A DNA stretch of 14,192 nucleotides. Source: Acanthaster planci (Eukaryota > Echinodermata > Asteroidea > Valvatida > Acanthasteridae). The notes beneath the pieces were generated by a model. It was not told where the DNA came from. It saw only the letters and a program-made list of their open reading frames with translations, and searched no databases. The stretch lies in contig NW_019091407.1 in NCBI RefSeq assembly GCF_001949145.1, positions 883,867 to 898,058 on the forward strand, read 5' to 3'. The translations under genes and the position numbers were made by a program. Of the stretch, positions 1 to 7,751 are shown piece after piece. Position 1 is the first letter of the stretch. Each line of letters begins with the position of its first letter.

Positions 1-27
1 GTATAGCGAGTTATATAATATCTAATA

Positions 28-139
28 TAAGGTCATAAAAGTGGCTGTATGTAGCAGGGTGCAAGTTGAATGTCAAATTTGCAATGTGGTGTGCACGCAC
101 GTGTACCTCCACCTTTGTTATTGTACATGCACATGTACA
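28..139 (-). repeat. Interspersed repeat, left arm of an inverted pair
   Basis: The reverse complement of this stretch closely matches 1597-1700. Shared blocks include taaggtcat, gtggct, gggtgcaagttg, aaatttgcaatgtgg, cgtgtac and cacctttgtta/cacctttatta. Weaker similarity continues to about position 166 past an extra AT-rich stretch in this arm. The frame on the minus strand here and the one at 1508-1720 on the plus strand give similar peptides only because the DNA is repeated, so they are not genes. The pair could be terminal inverted repeats of one non-autonomous DNA transposon of about 1.7 kb, or two independent copies of a dispersed family in opposite orientation. The window does not decide this. 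Confidence 0.75.
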
Positions 140-1596
140 ATATATTATGCATGACCTTGGAAATTCGCAGCATGTACATCTTACATCTTAAGTTACATGT
201 AGCACCAGCAATACTCTTCATTGATCATGGAAATTGGTATTTAATTTAATTTAATTTATAGAACCAAAGATTCGTGTTTGTTTGAATTAATAATTTTGTA
301 CTGGCAGGACTTTTCATGAGCCAAGGAGATCTCCAATAAACCAAAATTTGAGAGTGACACAGGAACCCCAAAATTTGGCCTCACCGCCTCACTTTCTCTC
401 GTCACCGGGAATTACACTACACTATTCACGTGGAAAGGTGCAATTTTCAAATGCTGATTGCACATTCTGTTTGCACTATAGAAGAAGTGTGCATGTACAG
501 GCAGTTTGTGCACATTTGCTATTGGCTGACCTTGATTATTTACTCCCCATAGCACAGCCAGTGGACTTTTTTTTCCAATTCATTTTCAAAAATGGGGATT
601 TTTTGAACATTCGCAACCATTCAGCATTGTTTCTGTGTCAGACTGTGAAAAAGGGGTGTATGTAAAGGGTGCAGTGTCCCAATTCAAGGAAAATTCTCCG
701 CCAGGCCGAGGCGCACAAAAAGTACCCCCCAGAGATTGTTTAGAAAAGAGGGGTCTGTTTGGGCCAAGAAATGGTGGGATTGTGTCAGTATGGCCCAGGA
801 TCATCTCTGTAGACTCAGGGGCACCCATCTGGGGGGAAAGCAGAGAAAAATGGGATTGAAAATTAGCCAGAAGAGCCCGAGGAAGGTGAGGGATGTCATT
901 TGAAAAATGGCCGCTGGGAGGGCTTGGCAACATTCACTTTTGGTTAACCTACTTAAAATTGAAAATCAAATGAAACCTGAAGGACCAAACATCACATTGT
1001 TTTTGGTTTCAGAGGCCTCAAAGACTTCAGTTGCCTGCCATGGGGCTCCAAACTTGGTTGATTTTACAATATTTTCAATGGAGCTTGAATTGGTTCAGTG
1101 CACCCATAAACAATTACACAGATACATTTAGTAAACACAATTTGTTGTTTCAACTCAGTAACACCTACATGTATGTAGGTCGGTAAATGTGGGTATGTTT
1201 TTGAAGTAGTTCACTTGTAAGGAACGGCACTAAAACAATCGGAACCAAATTTTCAGAAAATGGACCTTTTATGTCTCCTTTTCGTAATGCACATGTGCAC
1301 AAAAACAAATGTTCAATTGGCAATTACATAAATTAGGGCTATCAAATGACATTGATGATGGATTCTATTGGAAGATATGTAAGTGTAGGTGAAAATCTTG
1401 ACCCCAGATGACCTTTTGTGACCTTGAAATGACATTGAAATTCAAAATTGACGATGGCATCCACCCACATCTTATTTGTCATGACAAAACTAATTGATTG
1501 AGCATAGTTGCAAGCTATTACCAAAAAATGCCGTGAAAAATATTTTTGGAGGGCTTTTTCAGATTGGGCTGACCAACTACTACGGACTGTACTTCC
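140..1596. other. Intergenic, no supported gene
   Basis: I see no exon with convincing splice sites or protein-like composition. Open frames at 348-665 (+), 586-933 (-) and 635-859 (+) overlap each other on both strands and show no recognisable domain. The part around 640-880 (gaaaaaggggtgtatg and similar G-rich blocks) looks like a decayed dispersed repeat. A (TTTAA)n run lies at 238-259. A short inverted repeat (cctacat, 2-nt spacer, atgtagg) lies at 1164-1179. Confidence 0.6.
238..259. repeat. (TTTAA)n microsatellite
   Basis: About four tandem copies of a 5-bp AT unit (tttaa). Confidence 0.9.
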
Positions 1597-1700
1597 AAGG
1601 TACATGTACAGTAATAAAGGTGAAAGTACACGTACATGCACCCCACATTGCAAATTTAACATACAACTTGCACCCTCAAAAAGCCACTCATATGACCTTA
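1597..1700 (+). repeat. Interspersed repeat, right arm of an inverted pair
   Basis: Partner of 28-139 in opposite orientation, with about 105 bp of clear similarity and small indels. It is rich in acatgtac/gtacatg palindromes. The adjoining stretch at 1400-1500 (gaccccagatgacctttt and gaccttgaaatgacattg) has the look of a multi-copy dispersed repeat of marine invertebrate genomes; that is an impression, not a database result. Confidence 0.75.
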
Positions 1701-2024
1701 AAATAGCTAAACATGTATAACTTCGGTGAAACTAAGCTGCCCCTAGCGTAGCTTAGGGACTCCACGCTTGCAATTAAATAGATTTGCAGTACCATTACAG
1801 GCCATGAACACTGATCAACAGAAAGTGTCCAGAAGACTTGGACAAGATTAGAGTTGTGGCGCGAACGACCAATTAAAATGCATACCCATGGACACAGGAA
1901 GCGTAACCGATCGCAGCTTAATCCCGCCATTATGTGGCCTTGACTTTTAAAGTATTATCTGTCCAGTTAGGGTTAGGTTTGGCTAAGTATAGGTTCGAAA
2001 TACGCACACAGGGTTTCCCTTGAA

Positions 2025-2034
2025 GGGGGGGGGG
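2025..2034 (+). repeat. G10 homopolymer
   Basis: Ten consecutive G bases after tgaa. Such runs are unstable and prone to length errors in sequencing. Confidence 0.95.
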
Positions 2035-2051
2035 ACAGTACGGTATTCATG

Positions 2052-2102
2052 TTTTGAAACTCGGACTTTATGTTTGAGCAATTGGACCTTTGAGTTTCAA
2101 AA
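2052..2102. repeat. Perfect 11-bp inverted repeat (hairpin)
   Basis: ttttgaaactc at 2052-2062 is exactly complementary to gagtttcaaaa at 2092-2102, with a 29-nt spacer. It may be a remnant of a small transposable element. No function can be assigned. Confidence 0.7.
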
Positions 2103-2192
2103 TTTGGGCAAGCAGCCCATCACTCTCCTATCTTATAATACCACATTACACCGGTCAAAATATTTGAATTGACCATCGGGCTTGAAAATGGC

Positions 2193-2248
2193 GATGAAAT
2201 TAGCTCAAGTTACTACATGGCGCTAACTTGAAAAAGGAGAATTTCATC
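2193..2248. repeat. Two-block nested inverted repeat (hairpin)
   Basis: gatgaaatt (2193-2201) pairs with aatttcatc (2240-2248). Nested inside, tcaagtta (2205-2212) pairs with taacttga (2224-2231). This gives 17 perfect base pairs with a small asymmetric internal loop and an 11-nt terminal loop. It lies about 90 bp from the hairpin at 2052-2102, so both may belong to one decayed element. Confidence 0.7.
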
Positions 2249-2838
2249 TGTAATTGTACGTTTTTGGAATATTAAAGATTCCTCATTAAAACACTACTTG
2301 TTGAGAAAAGACACTTCTGAGCGGTTTTTCAACTTGGGTGAGTGCCAGTACTATCAAAAACAAAGCTGTCCGTTATATGTACGTGATTACTTTATTCTGT
2401 CCGACTGTGCCACCCCTGGATCCGTTACTTCTGAACCATAAACTATCGCTAGATACGCTACTGCTTTTACATTGAGACCACTTAGAAGAAATGAAACCCG
2501 AACACGGTTGGGATCCCCTTTATTGTCGAAAACGTAGGGAATTCCGATTATAAATGAAGTAAATCAGGATTAATCCTTTAGATATCCAATCCCAGAAAAA
2601 TTGTTTTGTGGGTTCTGCGCCCAGGGAAATGAAAAAAATGTGGTCTGGGATCTCGGGGATCCTGGCCAATCATACTTCCTCCCTGCCAATCCATTTAACC
2701 ACAACAGGTACGAGCGACCATGCAAGGTAGGAAACGAGACAAGCCCCTGAGCCCTGGCCGCCGAGTCGGCCATACATCTCGGACCTGTACCAAGGCGCTC
2801 GCCTGGACTTCGTGGATAGCTCCAACAGAAGAGCTTAC

Positions 2839-2901
2839 CTGGTCGGCTAAAGTGCCGATGGTATTTGACGGGGTGAATTTAGCGTCTCTTATAACTACTA
2901 A
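2839..2901 (-). CDS. Candidate internal exon, unidentified
   Basis: On the minus strand a T/C-rich tract ending in ttgctgtcag forms a strong 3' splice site just before 2901. A cag|gtaagc donor follows 2839. The 63 nt between are open in phase 0 (21 codons, including DAKFTP and GTLADQ). The frame also stays open past the donor, so splicing is not required. I do not recognise the peptide and found no partner exon: the candidate first exon at 3693-3769 ends in phase 2 and would create a stop if joined directly. It may be a chance pair of good splice sites or a real exon whose neighbours lie outside the window. Confidence 0.22.
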
Positions 2902-2924
2902 CTGACAGCAAGCGTTGGGAAAAT

Positions 2925-2999
2925 AAAAAGCCACCCCTGGTAATCGAACCCACGGACTAACGATCTGAAGACTGCGACCTTAACCACCCGGTCATTTCA
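2925..2999 (-). pseudogene. Degenerate tRNA-like sequence (SINE head or tRNA pseudogene)
   Basis: The minus strand carries an A-box-like D arm (gggtggttaagg, 2978-2989) and a B-box-like T arm (gggttcgatta, 2941-2951). The order and spacing are those of a tRNA internal promoter, and a T5 run at 2925-2929 could terminate RNA polymerase III. The T-loop core ttcgatt is intact, but the T stem has mismatches and the 5' acceptor side does not pair with the 3' ggggtgg. A working tRNA is therefore unlikely. The anticodon cannot be assigned safely. Confidence 0.45.
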
Positions 3000-3400
3000 A
3001 AGAACTTCTTTTTTGCTGTTCATAATAAGGAGATAAAAAACCATTAAGCGTCCTGTACTGAATGTTTCTGTGAAAAGGATGAGTGACTAAATGTTACAAT
3101 AGTGCATCACGTAACATAAATTCACATAGGGGGGCCTACAAGGAACAATGGTGGTCAACATTAAAAATGTTCTCCATTACAGCTTTTCCTTAGTATTTTT
3201 GATTGCACGCATTAATATGGCTAGTCCCCGGACCACATCTGGGCACCCGTATACACGCATGAACTCTTTCATAGTTTTTTTTTAAAGACACGAAATTTTT
3301 TCTCTTTTTTTTTGGAGGAGGGGCTTTTCTTTCGTTTTCTTTATTTGCACAAAATTACAGCCGAAGGTTGAACCAGGACACCAATAATTCTGTTGAATAA
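3000..3400. other. Intergenic, low-complexity T-rich tract
   Basis: No gene is visible. Around 3270-3345 there are several T homopolymers and T/C-rich stretches on the plus strand. Confidence 0.6.
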
Positions 3401-3401
3401 C

Positions 3402-3635
3402 ATGTTATCTTATGTGGTGGGTCTGATCTTTGGTGTAGTTCTTCAGATACATTGCTTGCCCTGCGACTTGAGCAAGTCTACGGGGCTTATTGTCAAGGAT
3501 GCCAAAATTACGTCACGAGATAGCAATCTGCCCTTATATCGACTGCAAGCTCCTATCAGGAACTATACCGCACCACCAATTAGCCCCTCAACCTACCGAG
3601 TCCCTCAACAATACGCGCACTATTCGGAACCGTAG
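3402..3635 (+). CDS. Possible small secreted protein, unidentified
   Basis: From the ATG at 3402 the frame encodes 77 residues. Residues 1-21 resemble a signal peptide: a short start, a hydrophobic core (VVGLIFGVVL) and a Cys/Pro-containing end. The remaining roughly 55 residues are polar and Pro/Tyr-rich without a recognised domain. There is no splice, poly(A) or homology support. A short hydrophobic start can arise by chance in T-rich DNA, so this stays weak. Confidence 0.15.
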   Translation: MLSYVVGLIFGVVLQIHCLPCDLSKSTGLIVKDAKITSRDSNLPLYRLQAPIRNYTAPPISPSTYRVPQQYAHYSEP

Positions 3636-3692
3636 GCATAGTTTCACTGGGCTAGGTGACTTTAACCTTTGCACAGGATTCTCGACCCTTAC

Positions 3693-3769
3693 CTCAGGAT
3701 CAGCCCTTGACTCAGGACGACTAAACCCCCTGCCAGCGCGCCCCTTGATCTGGTTCGTGACTTCGTCAT
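3693..3769 (-). CDS. Possible first coding exon, unidentified
   Basis: The minus-strand ATG at 3769-3767 opens 25 codons that end at a consensus donor (ctgag|gtaagg, exon end 3693) in phase 2. After a basic start (TKSRTRSRG), the encoded peptide is hydrophobic (LAGGLVVL), like a signal anchor or signal peptide. A CRE palindrome lies about 130 bp upstream of the ATG on this strand. No second exon was found and the peptide is not recognised. Confidence 0.15.
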
Positions 3770-3896
3770 ATAGGCAGACGCGCCACGATTTTCAGGCTCC
3801 CGTTGGACGATCACTGAAGTTTCGATTCGATGGTTCCGCGTTAACGGCGATCAATGCATGCAACTCTATGTGAAGTGGACTTGGTTTAAACTGAAG

Positions 3897-3904
3897 TGAC
3901 GTCA
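3897..3904. promoter_or_regulatory. Palindromic CRE (TGACGTCA)
   Basis: An exact full CREB/ATF consensus, embedded in the 10-bp palindrome gtgacgtcac. It is suggestive only because it sits in the CpG-richer stretch; an 8-mer can occur by chance. Confidence 0.35.
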
Positions 3905-4070
3905 CACTTACGAACCGGATAGTTTCGTGAGCAGGCCGCTTCTGCAACCGTTAACAAATCAATTGCCTATGCGTCGCACTCGCTTAACACACAGCTATAC
4001 GCCCCTCACACCTGCCCTTGTTACTGAGCAGAGCGCCATCTATAACTTCTCACCGCGCACAATGACAAGC

Positions 4071-4643
4071 GCTCTCTGTCGCTTCACAATACTACAGTAT
4101 TTTCAGTTATTGTTTGCTTTATGTAAAGTTAGCTGCCTTGAAATTTATAGATTACATGTAATGTCCCAAAAGTTTCCCCTTAAGTCTCTTAAATGTTGTG
4201 TTCAATGTGTCATATCAAAAGACAATCACCTAAATAGTATTCGTGTTATGAAGAAGGCTTCTGGTTAATATTCTTGTCCACATTTTGGTGGGATCATTCG
4301 TTTTGATATGAGATTTCCAAACAAATGAAATCATTGCTCGATGTGAATTTCTGTGCATCTTTTATGCAGTGTGTCTGCGACAACAAAAATGCATTTCATA
4401 TAATCTGGGTTTGTTTTGCGCTAATTATACCAATTTTTTCAAGTGTGATTACTTTCTAACACTACTAATCAACACAGTCGCTTAACAATTCAAACTTGTC
4501 ACAATGACAAACTAAATTTCCTTCATTACAGGATGATATTCTTGCATCACTATCCACTTCAGAATTAGTCACAAGGGACACTTCAACATGGCTATATAGT
4601 CAAAATTACCCATCTATTGACTACATGAGGCATTGTCAGTCGA
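4071..4643. other. 3' flank of the C11orf68-like gene
   Basis: This is downstream sequence of the minus-strand gene. No canonical AATAAA is present on that strand close to the stop; the nearest variant I noticed is CATAAA at 4361-4366. A plus-strand splice-acceptor-like ttccttcattacag before 4532, followed by a 40-codon open frame, overlaps the minus-strand gene and was rejected as an exon. Confidence 0.5.
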
Positions 4644-5024
4644 CTAATTCTTGAATATCCCGGCAAGCTTGCTGTCATCCCAGTGAGAAATGTACATGCT
4701 GGGTCTGAGATTCCACTTGTTCTGCCTGAACACACCAAGGCAGGAGTAGACAACTGGTTTGAATTTAAGTTGCTCCCTGATGCCCAACCCGCATGCTGAA
4801 AGCGGCCTCCACTTTCAGCACGTCTTCCTTGTCAGTGAAATCTTTGGTGTATGACGTGGCTCGTTCTGCCGTGAAGATCCTTCCCTTCTTCCATGTTGTC
4901 CAAAGGCGTTACATTGGCGTGCGTGACCAGCTTGCTTTTCACCGAAGTCCGAGCGATTTTCGCCCATGCATTGTCAATCGCCTCTCCAGTGTTCAAAAAT
5001 AGGAGCCAGATACCGCGCAGGTAC
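4644..5024 (-). CDS. C11orf68: C11orf68-like exon 3 (C-terminal part, two frame breaks)
   Basis: Starts after the acceptor at 5025 and ends at the tag stop 4646-4644. The first frame (5024 to about 4850) reads YLRGIWLLFLNTG, IDNAWAKIAR, VTHANVTPLDNM and HVI. The second frame (about 4850 to 4795) reads YTKDFTDKEDVLKVEAAF. The third frame (about 4785 to 4644) reads GIREQLKFKPVVYSCLG, RQNKWNLRPSMYISHW and a short tail. Each segment matches the family in the right order. At the first break the family residues between HVI and YT (Cys-Val) are missing, consistent with a deletion of about 8 bases. The second break adds one base or loses two. No other stop interrupts the conserved path. The antisense plus-strand frames at 4793-5108 are shadows of this exon. 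Confidence 0.82.
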
Positions 5025-5294
5025 CTTGCAAATTGTCAGAAAAATATTAAGAGAATTTTTGTGTCATGTAGTTTAAAAACGAATATTTTTGTACGACATA
5101 AGCATTGAAAAGAAAAACAAATAATTGAAGCAAAAAAGTACGGAAAACATGACTTGTCTTTCTTTTGTAATCTCGTGCAATCGATTGAGTTATACGCCAA
5201 TATCAATCATGTTTTTTTTTTAAATTTCATATTACAGTTATTGCCAAACCCTTATACAAGGCAAACACTCTTATAAATTAGAACTTCGTTTTAC
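5025..5294 (-). other. Intron 2 of the C11orf68-like gene
   Basis: 270 nt and AT-rich. The donor is gtaaaacg at 5294-5287. The acceptor is ttgcaag, ending at 5025, after a T-rich tract. Phase 2: ag + g completes an Arg codon. Confidence 0.75.
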
Positions 5295-5444
5295 CTGTTA
5301 GAAATTGCTACATCTTTAACAGCACGAAAATTGATAGTTGTCGTTGATGCTTTGAGCTTTTCCCAGTCGGAATGGAGACCATTCTCATTTCCTATTTTGA
5401 GCTGTTTAAAAGAGGAGACTCGAATCCAATCAATTTTATCTGAC
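5295..5444 (-). CDS. C11orf68: C11orf68-like exon 2
   Basis: 150 nt, open throughout in the predicted phase (1 + 49 codons + 2 nt). It starts after a pyrimidine-rich acceptor and ends at the donor aacag|gtaaaa. The encoded segment has IDWIRVSSFKQL near its start, matching the family's W-I-x-V strand, then SDWEKLK (family xxWExL) and NFRAVKDVAI (family LRQLAI). No stop or frame break falls in this exon, and its length is a multiple of three. Confidence 0.82.
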
Positions 5445-5978
5445 CTGGAGATAATACCAACAGTAAAACTCTCTTAGAAATAATCCAATACACGAACTTG
5501 GGGCTTAAGATATCTATTCTGTAACCCTAAAGGGTCCTGGGATTGATAATTTCTTCCCGCCCCGAATTTTGTCTAAGCTTTGACACCTCGCGAGAACAAG
5601 TTTTTCAATTTTATATGATCTTATCTGTGTTCTAATCAAAACGCTTTTAACGTTGCCAGGAGACTGGAGAGACGAAGATGTACTTCAGTAGCCCTTAGCT
5701 GAGATTCTACCTTATTTTGATGTAAACACCTGGTCATTTTGAAAAACAAATTAAAGCAAAATATCAAGATAAAGAGAAGTTAGCCATATTGCCTGTACAC
5801 AATGTGATATATTGCACCTCTCTTTGCGTAAAATTAAGACTTTGGTCCCATCCCATTTTGTTCGAAATTAAACTCTCGCCCTCGACATAACAGGTCTTTA
5901 GTCAACACTTCCATAGATCTACGTGTTAACTGTATGTTAACGCATTCAGCGCTGCCTTGAGTAAATTCCTATACTCAC
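5445..5978 (-). other. Intron 1 of the C11orf68-like gene
   Basis: 534 nt with donor gtgagtat at 5978-5971 and acceptor ttattatctccag ending at 5445. Phase 2: the exons contribute cg and g to one Arg codon. No nested gene is seen. Confidence 0.75.
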
Positions 5979-6139
5979 CGTTTCACTGTCGAAGGTGCAC
6001 ACTTTTCCAAAAACATGTCCGGCATTTCGTCCAGCTCACCCTCGACTAGTCGGCGGGGTCGAAAAGGAGTCCGTCCTCCGTGCCAGCTTTTCTAGACTGT
6101 GCGAAGAGGCGCTCGCCAAGCGAAGAGTTTGACCGTGCA
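5979..6139 (-). CDS. C11orf68: C11orf68-like exon 1 (N-terminal part)
   Basis: The exon ends at 5979 at a strong donor (cg|gtgagtat). The first ATG in the downstream frame is at 6025-6023 with a G at -3; it gives MPDMFLEKCAPSTVK plus two bases of an Arg codon. Upstream of that ATG the same frame reads LVEGELDE, which also fits the family. A frame one base away (6138 down to the tag at 6048-6046) carries ERLF...TEDGLLFDPAD, matching the family's EHL...WLVFD with equal spacing. Together these suggest the true N-terminus lies further upstream and that one base is missing near 6046-6058. The 5' limit at 6139 follows a pyrimidine-rich acceptor (ccaaaccgcag); another acceptor, cttcgcacag, lies just before 6097. 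The exon could instead begin at a transcription start. Confidence 0.65.
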
Positions 6140-6557
6140 CTGCGGTTTGGGTTGGGGAGGGTCTTTTAAATATGGAAAATAAGAAAATAATAGTTTTTAA
6201 TAGAAGCATATGATGCGTGGAGGCGGCTCGGTATATATTTTTATCTCCAAATCTCGGAAAGGCAAATTAATTTCCGGATGCAATAGCTGATACCCTGATG
6301 CCACAGGGCTTGCAGGAAAAGGTACATAATATGGTAAAAGGAAAATGTCAAGCCTAAATGCAATACACATTTGACAGCAATAACATTTAAAAGGAGTTGA
6401 GTGGGGAAAAAGTGAGGCTGGCAGGAAAGCGAAACTGGGTTGCTGCTTGCTGTAATTTCCGGCTCCCAAAAAAAAACCCCAAATAAATAAATAAATAAAA
6501 TCGCTTTATCAGAATCAAACTCTTTAAGTATGAATTTGTATTACTTTGGAAACTCAC
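6140..6557 (-). other. 5' flank or possible first intron of the C11orf68-like gene
   Basis: No protein-like frame. On the minus strand the sequence becomes pyrimidine-rich just before 6140 (accctccccaaccc), as expected of a 3' splice site. An (AAAT)n run lies at 6481-6500 and an A9 tract just before it at 6468-6476. If 6558-6629 is an exon, this is its intron; otherwise it is promoter-proximal flank. Confidence 0.35.
6481..6500 (+). repeat. (AAAT)n microsatellite
   Basis: Four to five copies of a 4-bp unit following cccc. Confidence 0.9.
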
Positions 6558-6629
6558 ATTGTCATTATTTTTGGAGAGATTTCCAGCGACGGAATCCACG
6601 TGGTCTTCGTCCGCCGATTTACTGGATGA
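6558..6629 (-). CDS. Possible upstream (N-terminal) exon of the C11orf68-like gene
   Basis: The minus strand has a good donor (gacaat|gtgagttt) after 6558. The phase-0 frame is open for 24 codons back to a taa at 6632-6630 and is acidic and polar (SADEDHVDSVAGNLSKNND), as expected of a disordered N-terminus. A second frame, compatible with phase 2, is also open. There is no in-frame ATG, and the acceptor it would join (before 6139, or before 6097) is uncertain. Weak, but placed correctly for the missing N-terminus. Confidence 0.2.
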
Positions 6630-6639
6630 TTATGTAGAC

Positions 6640-7751
6640 TGCTTCGGTTTCCTATCCTGTTTTGGTTTCCTGTACCCGAATGGATATATGCGTCTTCTGT
6701 AGTTGAGAGTTAATACAATTCGTCACTGTTTTCACAAAGAGACAATATAGCCCAAAATCAGGATTTTGTTGTTCAAATTTCTGTTTTGAGGCCAAATATA
6801 CTAGGCTATTCAATGCTTAAAACTGGGTTTAATCGTTTTTTAAAATCAAATCTACTGAAATCAGTCAAATTGCGATGCTTTACCCGAGGAAAACTTCAAA
6901 TAATCCGAATTGTACGTTTTCACAAAGATGGGAAATTGTCTTCCATTGATATAGCGTTAGCAATAATGGGCAAACTCATGGGCAAACTCGTGTTGCTGTT
7001 TTTACTAAAAGGCGAATTTGACCCTAGAAATATAAACAAATGTAATAATTTTGCACCTGGCACGGGCTACCGCAAAATAGCACGCGTTTTCAGTAGTACA
7101 CAGAAGTCACATGAATTTCAGCATTTTCAGCATTTATTTGTTTATAAAATAAACAATATTTATTGACTTCTATGACTATCATTTGTTTTTTGTCATTTAA
7201 GATCCCCTCGTTCACGAGGTAGCATAGGGTAAGTCAAAAACATGCTAAATACTGGGGATATAGGCGTCTGAAAAAGAGACAACTTCAAATTTGATTTTCT
7301 CGAAACCTAGATTTTATGGAGAGAAATTCTCCTCTTCGTTAAAACGGTAACAAATTATTGTCAGAAAATTGAAAACGGTTCCTTTCAAAAGCTTCATTGG
7401 GATTCTCTCTGCTGATGTGATCCCCTCACGAATAGCTGGTGATATTTACGTGAGCGCAGGTGCAGATGAGCAATAGAGCGACTGCGTAATTTAGCTGCCA
7501 TAACTCATTTGCAACCTCAACTCTATGAGACCTACTCTTTTCGATATAGGTGGTGGCTGATTCTAATAAAACTCAGTGATAGCGACAGTCACGCAATAGA
7601 ACATGCCACAAGTTGCCTGGTGCTGCTCACTAATTTCAATCTTTATTAAACATGTTAATTCAGAAATATCAATCGGTTGCACATCTCAATACTTCCGCAT
7701 AAATGACTTCCATTAGGCAGCGACATTCCGTCTGATCAGAGTATTTACGAA
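6640..7751. other. Intergenic, no supported gene
   Basis: The frame at about 6786-7166 (+) has no ATG at its beginning and no recognisable domain. It contains a small direct repeat (gggcaaactc twice, 6967-6988). Minor inverted repeats occur, such as cctcg...cgagg near 7206. I see no exon, RNA gene or mobile element here. Confidence 0.5.

Larger units (their letters stand above)
1701..2838. other. Intergenic, no supported gene
   Basis: No protein-like frame is convincing here. The frame at 2570-2773 (-) has no recognisable features. The stretch holds a run of ten G at 2025-2034 and the two inverted repeats listed separately. Confidence 0.55.
3480..4070. promoter_or_regulatory. CpG-richer stretch, possible promoter region
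   Basis: CG dinucleotides are visibly frequent here (tacgtcacgag, tacgcgcac, gacgcgccacg, ttccgcgttaacggcg) compared with the AT-rich flanks. The stretch contains a palindromic CRE. It could be a promoter or first-exon region of either strand, or simply less decayed DNA. No transcript can be proven from sequence alone. Confidence 0.3.
4644..6139 (-). pseudogene. C11orf68: C11orf68/BLES03 (UPF0696) homologue, split and frame-broken
   Basis: Three minus-strand exons (5979-6139, 5295-5444, 4644-5024) spell a protein of the Bles03/UPF0696 family. The human member is C11orf68, of unknown cellular role; as I recall, its crystal structure resembles the cap-binding factor eIF4E. Family landmarks appear in order: LLFD, ELDEM, APSTVKR, then IDWIRV, SDWEKLK, then LRGIWLLFL, IDNAWAKIAR, HVI, YTKDFTD, LKFKPVVYSCLG and NKWNLRPSMY. 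The last block matches the family segment KPDVYTYLG...RW..PT.YES, and TKDFTD matches TDDFTD. Both introns (5445-5978 and 5025-5294) have GT-AG ends, and both junctions complete an Arg codon (phase 2), which is strong evidence for real gene structure. The reading frame breaks near 6050, 4850 and 4790, so a continuous product of about 190 residues or more is not encoded as written. Introns are kept, so it is not a processed copy. It is either a decaying gene or an intact gene with sequence errors; I label it a pseudogene only for the breaks. Family assignment is firm, status is open. Confidence 0.85.

Noticed and set aside
586-933. 115-codon minus-strand frame and overlapping plus-strand frames
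   Set aside because: Open on both strands, no domain, low-complexity Pro/Ser composition, and located in what looks like a decayed dispersed repeat.
1964-1978. Telomere-like ttagggttagg
   Set aside because: Only about two copies of the hexamer, no array, interior position.
4532-4654. Plus-strand candidate exon after ttccttcattacag, with an SQNYPS segment vaguely like a CUB domain
   Set aside because: It overlaps the 3' end and flank of the minus-strand C11orf68-like gene. Its frame stops after 40 codons, the CUB spacing is wrong, and no partner exon exists.
4629-5108. Plus-strand open frames across 4629-5108
   Set aside because: They are antisense to exon 3 (4644-5024) of the C11orf68-like gene, which has family similarity on the minus strand; openness here is a by-product.
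5979-6025. Reading APSTVKR as the start of a tyrosine-recombinase-like N-terminal domain
   Set aside because: Exons 2 and 3 in matching phase show clear Bles03/UPF0696 landmarks; no recombinase catalytic residues appear.
6786-7166. 126-codon plus-strand frame
   Set aside because: It begins at a non-ATG codon and has no recognised motif, splice support or protein-like pattern beyond Lys/Ile/Phe richness from AT-rich DNA.
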